From: CAZUFB01 sp048173955
GTDB lineage: Bacteria > Actinomycetota > Coriobacteriia > Coriobacteriales > UMGS124
Direction of reading: 5' to 3'
Assembly (NCBI GenBank): GCA_048173955.1
Contig: DBEYOB010000094.1
Location: forward strand, 1 to 7,068
DNA length: 7,068 nt
Shown in pieces: positions 6,077-7,068 of the stretch. Each line of letters starts with the position of its first letter. Within the stretch, counting starts at the first letter, position 1. Both the position numbers and the translations under genes were made by a program. The notes beneath the pieces are model-generated. The model searched no databases and was not told the DNA's origin. It saw only the letters and a program-made list of their open reading frames with translations.

Positions 6077-6868
6077 ATGGCCGAAGACAAGACCTATCCC
6101 GACTTCACGTCCGACCTCTCGACCCCGCCCGTCCCCGGCGGCGTCCCCGTGCCCCCCGACGACATCGACTGGGACCGGGCGTTCGCCGACCAGGACGGCG
6201 CGTTCGAGGCCAACGTCGACATCGTGTTCTGCTTCGACGTCACGGGTTCCATGAGCCCGGTGCTGCGCAAGAGCACCATGCTGGCCCGCGACCTCATCGG
6301 CCAGATCAACGACGGCCTGGCCGAAAAGAACCGCAGGGTCGACAAGCTGCGCGTCAAGGTGATCGCGTTCGGCGACTACTACTGCGACGACGCCCCCATG
6401 GCCGAGAGCGCCTTCTTCGAGCTGCCGGCCCAGGAGCGCGCCTTCCACGGCTATCTCGACGGTCTGTCCGCCCACGGCGGTGGGGACGCCCCCGAAAGCT
6501 CGCTCGAAGCGCTCTACAAGGCCTTCGCGAGCGACTGGTGCACGACGGGCGCCAAGCGCCGCCACATCGTGGTGCTGTTCACCGACACCTCGCCCCACCC
6601 CCTCGACGACCCGCGCCGCGACGGGTGCCCCGGCTACCCCCAGGACATGCCGCACAGCCTCGTGGAGCTCGAGGACGTGTGGAACGACGGCCAGGGCCGC
6701 CTCGGCTCGACCGAGCGCCGCATGGCGATCTTCGCGCCCGAGGACGACACGTGGACCACGATGGGCGGCACCTGGGAGCTGGTGCACCACCACCCCTGCG
6801 TCGCCGGCGAGGGCCTGGGCGACCTCGACATGCGCTTCGTGGTGAACTGGATCGCGAACTCGATCTAA
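6077..6868 (+). CDS. Cytoplasmic von Willebrand factor A (VWA) domain protein, TerY-like
   Basis: 263 residues, essentially one VWA domain (about 46-260) after a short Pro/Asp-rich N-terminus. The metal-ion-dependent adhesion site is visible: D54-V-T56-G-S58-M-S60 after a hydrophobic strand (VDIVFCFDVTGSMS), GGGDAPESS at 134-142 as the second loop, and the aspartate of LFTDTS (D170) after the fourth strand. DVTGSM in place of DxSxS is a known variant in intracellular VWA proteins. There is no signal peptide or membrane anchor, so it is probably a cytosolic metal-dependent protein-interaction scaffold. The ATG at 6077 is chosen because GAAAGGA (6064-6070) lies 6 nt upstream; an in-frame ATG at 6014 would add 21 Arg/Ala-rich residues without an equivalent site. 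It is divergent from the TGase operon and 30 nt upstream of a second PP2C-like gene. VWA plus PP2C plus kinase is the composition of TerY-P triads, hence the TerY-like label; orthology to TerY itself is not claimed. Confidence 0.9.
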   Translation: MAEDKTYPDFTSDLSTPPVPGGVPVPPDDIDWDRAFADQDGAFEANVDIVFCFDVTGSMSPVLRKSTMLARDLIGQINDGLAEKNRRVDKLRVKVIAFGDYYCDDAPMAESAFFELPAQERAFHGYLDGLSAHGGGDAPESSLEALYKAFASDWCTTGAKRRHIVVLFTDTSPHPLDDPRRDGCPGYPQDMPHSLVELEDVWNDGQGRLGSTERRMAIFAPEDDTWTTMGGTWELVHHHPCVAGEGLGDLDMRFVVNWIANSI

Positions 6869-6891
6869 GGGAAGGCTGATTCAAGGGAAGG
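6867..6891 (+). repeat. 9-bp direct repeat AAGGGAAGG in the VWA-PP2C gap
   Basis: AAGGGAAGG occurs at 6867-6875, overlapping the VWA stop codon, and at 6883-6891, 16 bp apart. Both copies are purine-rich and SD-like, but only the second is suitably spaced from the GTG at 6899. It may act as a tandem ribosome docking site or be a small duplication. Confidence 0.5.
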
Positions 6892-6898
6892 GGGTCCG

Positions 6899-7068
6899 GT
6901 GGAGACGACGTCGTTTGTCAAGGTGTTCGAGCGCGTGCCGGGGCGCGGCGAGGACGCGGCGGCGTGCATCGAGTGGTCCGCCGGACCGGCCGGCGACCCC
7001 GGCGGCGCCTGCGCGTGCGCCGGGGTGTTCGACGGCCTGGGCGGGCTGGGCGCGCGTCCGGTCGAGAC
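6899..7068 (+). CDS. N-terminus of a second PP2C-like phosphatase (3' end outside window)
   Basis: 56 codons are visible from a GTG at 6899 to the end of the window, with no stop. The start follows a purine-rich SD region (GGGAAGGGGG, 6885-6894), and no ATG is available nearby. The key evidence is GVFDGLGGLG at 42-51, which matches the first metal-binding motif of PP2C phosphatases (VFDGxGG), preceded at a suitable distance by GRGED at 15-19, where PP2Cs carry the RxxNED motif. The Asn is absent here. The sequence differs clearly from the other PP2C in the window (VADGFGT), so this is a different subfamily and not a recent duplicate. It follows the VWA gene by 30 nt and is almost certainly co-transcribed. 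Metal ligands further on cannot be checked, so it could also be a non-catalytic PP2C-like protein. Confidence 0.72.
   Translation, partial: METTSFVKVFERVPGRGEDAAACIEWSAGPAGDPGGACACAGVFDGLGGLGARPVE

Noticed and set aside
4796..6793. Upstream extension of the PP2C frame to 6793
   Set aside because: The frame is open but crosses the TGase gene and the VWA region with Arg/Gly-rich low-information sequence. The ATG at 4795 has an SD and an ATGA coupling, so it is the start.
4840..6879. Long + strand open frame (679 codons) spanning the TGase gene, promoter and VWA gene
   Set aside because: It runs antisense to the TGase gene and then out of frame through the VWA gene. The composition is Arg/Pro/Ala-rich without domains, typical of a shadow frame.

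Overview
The window is very G+C-rich (by eye well above 70%, not computed). It is tightly packed and has good Shine-Dalgarno sites, which suggests an actinobacterium. Coriobacteriia or another high-GC Actinomycetota is a guess from base composition only; a high-GC proteobacterium is not excluded. No rRNA, tRNA, CRISPR array, transposase or integrase gene was seen.

Layout, left to right. (1) The 3' end of a + strand gene (to 415) encodes an unrecognised, charged, partly coiled-coil protein. (2) A short convergent gap (416-511) holds a G+C-rich hairpin and an 11-bp direct repeat. (3) A four-gene minus-strand operon is read from 5883 down to 512: a transglutaminase-like Cys-His-Asp protein, a PP2C-type phosphatase, an atypical protein kinase fused to two RyR (ryanodine-receptor-repeat) modules, and a protein with a C-terminal FHA-like domain. 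The first two genes overlap by 4 nt (ATGA). The kinase follows after 59 nt behind a strong ribosome binding site. The last gene has its SD overlapping the kinase stop codon. (4) A 193-bp divergent region (5884-6076) carries a perfect 16-bp palindrome. (5) A rightward pair encodes a cytoplasmic von Willebrand A (VWA/TerY-like) protein and, 30 nt later, the start of a second PP2C-like phosphatase that runs off the end.

Taken together this looks like one Ser/Thr phospho-signalling island: a kinase (writer), two PP2C phosphatases (erasers), an FHA-like module (reader), a VWA metal-binding scaffold, and a transglutaminase-fold protein as possible effector or processing enzyme. The VWA + PP2C + kinase set resembles the TerY-P triad of the tellurite-resistance (Ter) associated stress systems. 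Here the kinase carries tandem RyR modules, and a TGase and an FHA protein are added. No membrane segment or signal peptide is evident in any of the proteins, so the system is probably cytoplasmic. The trigger and the substrates cannot be read from the sequence.
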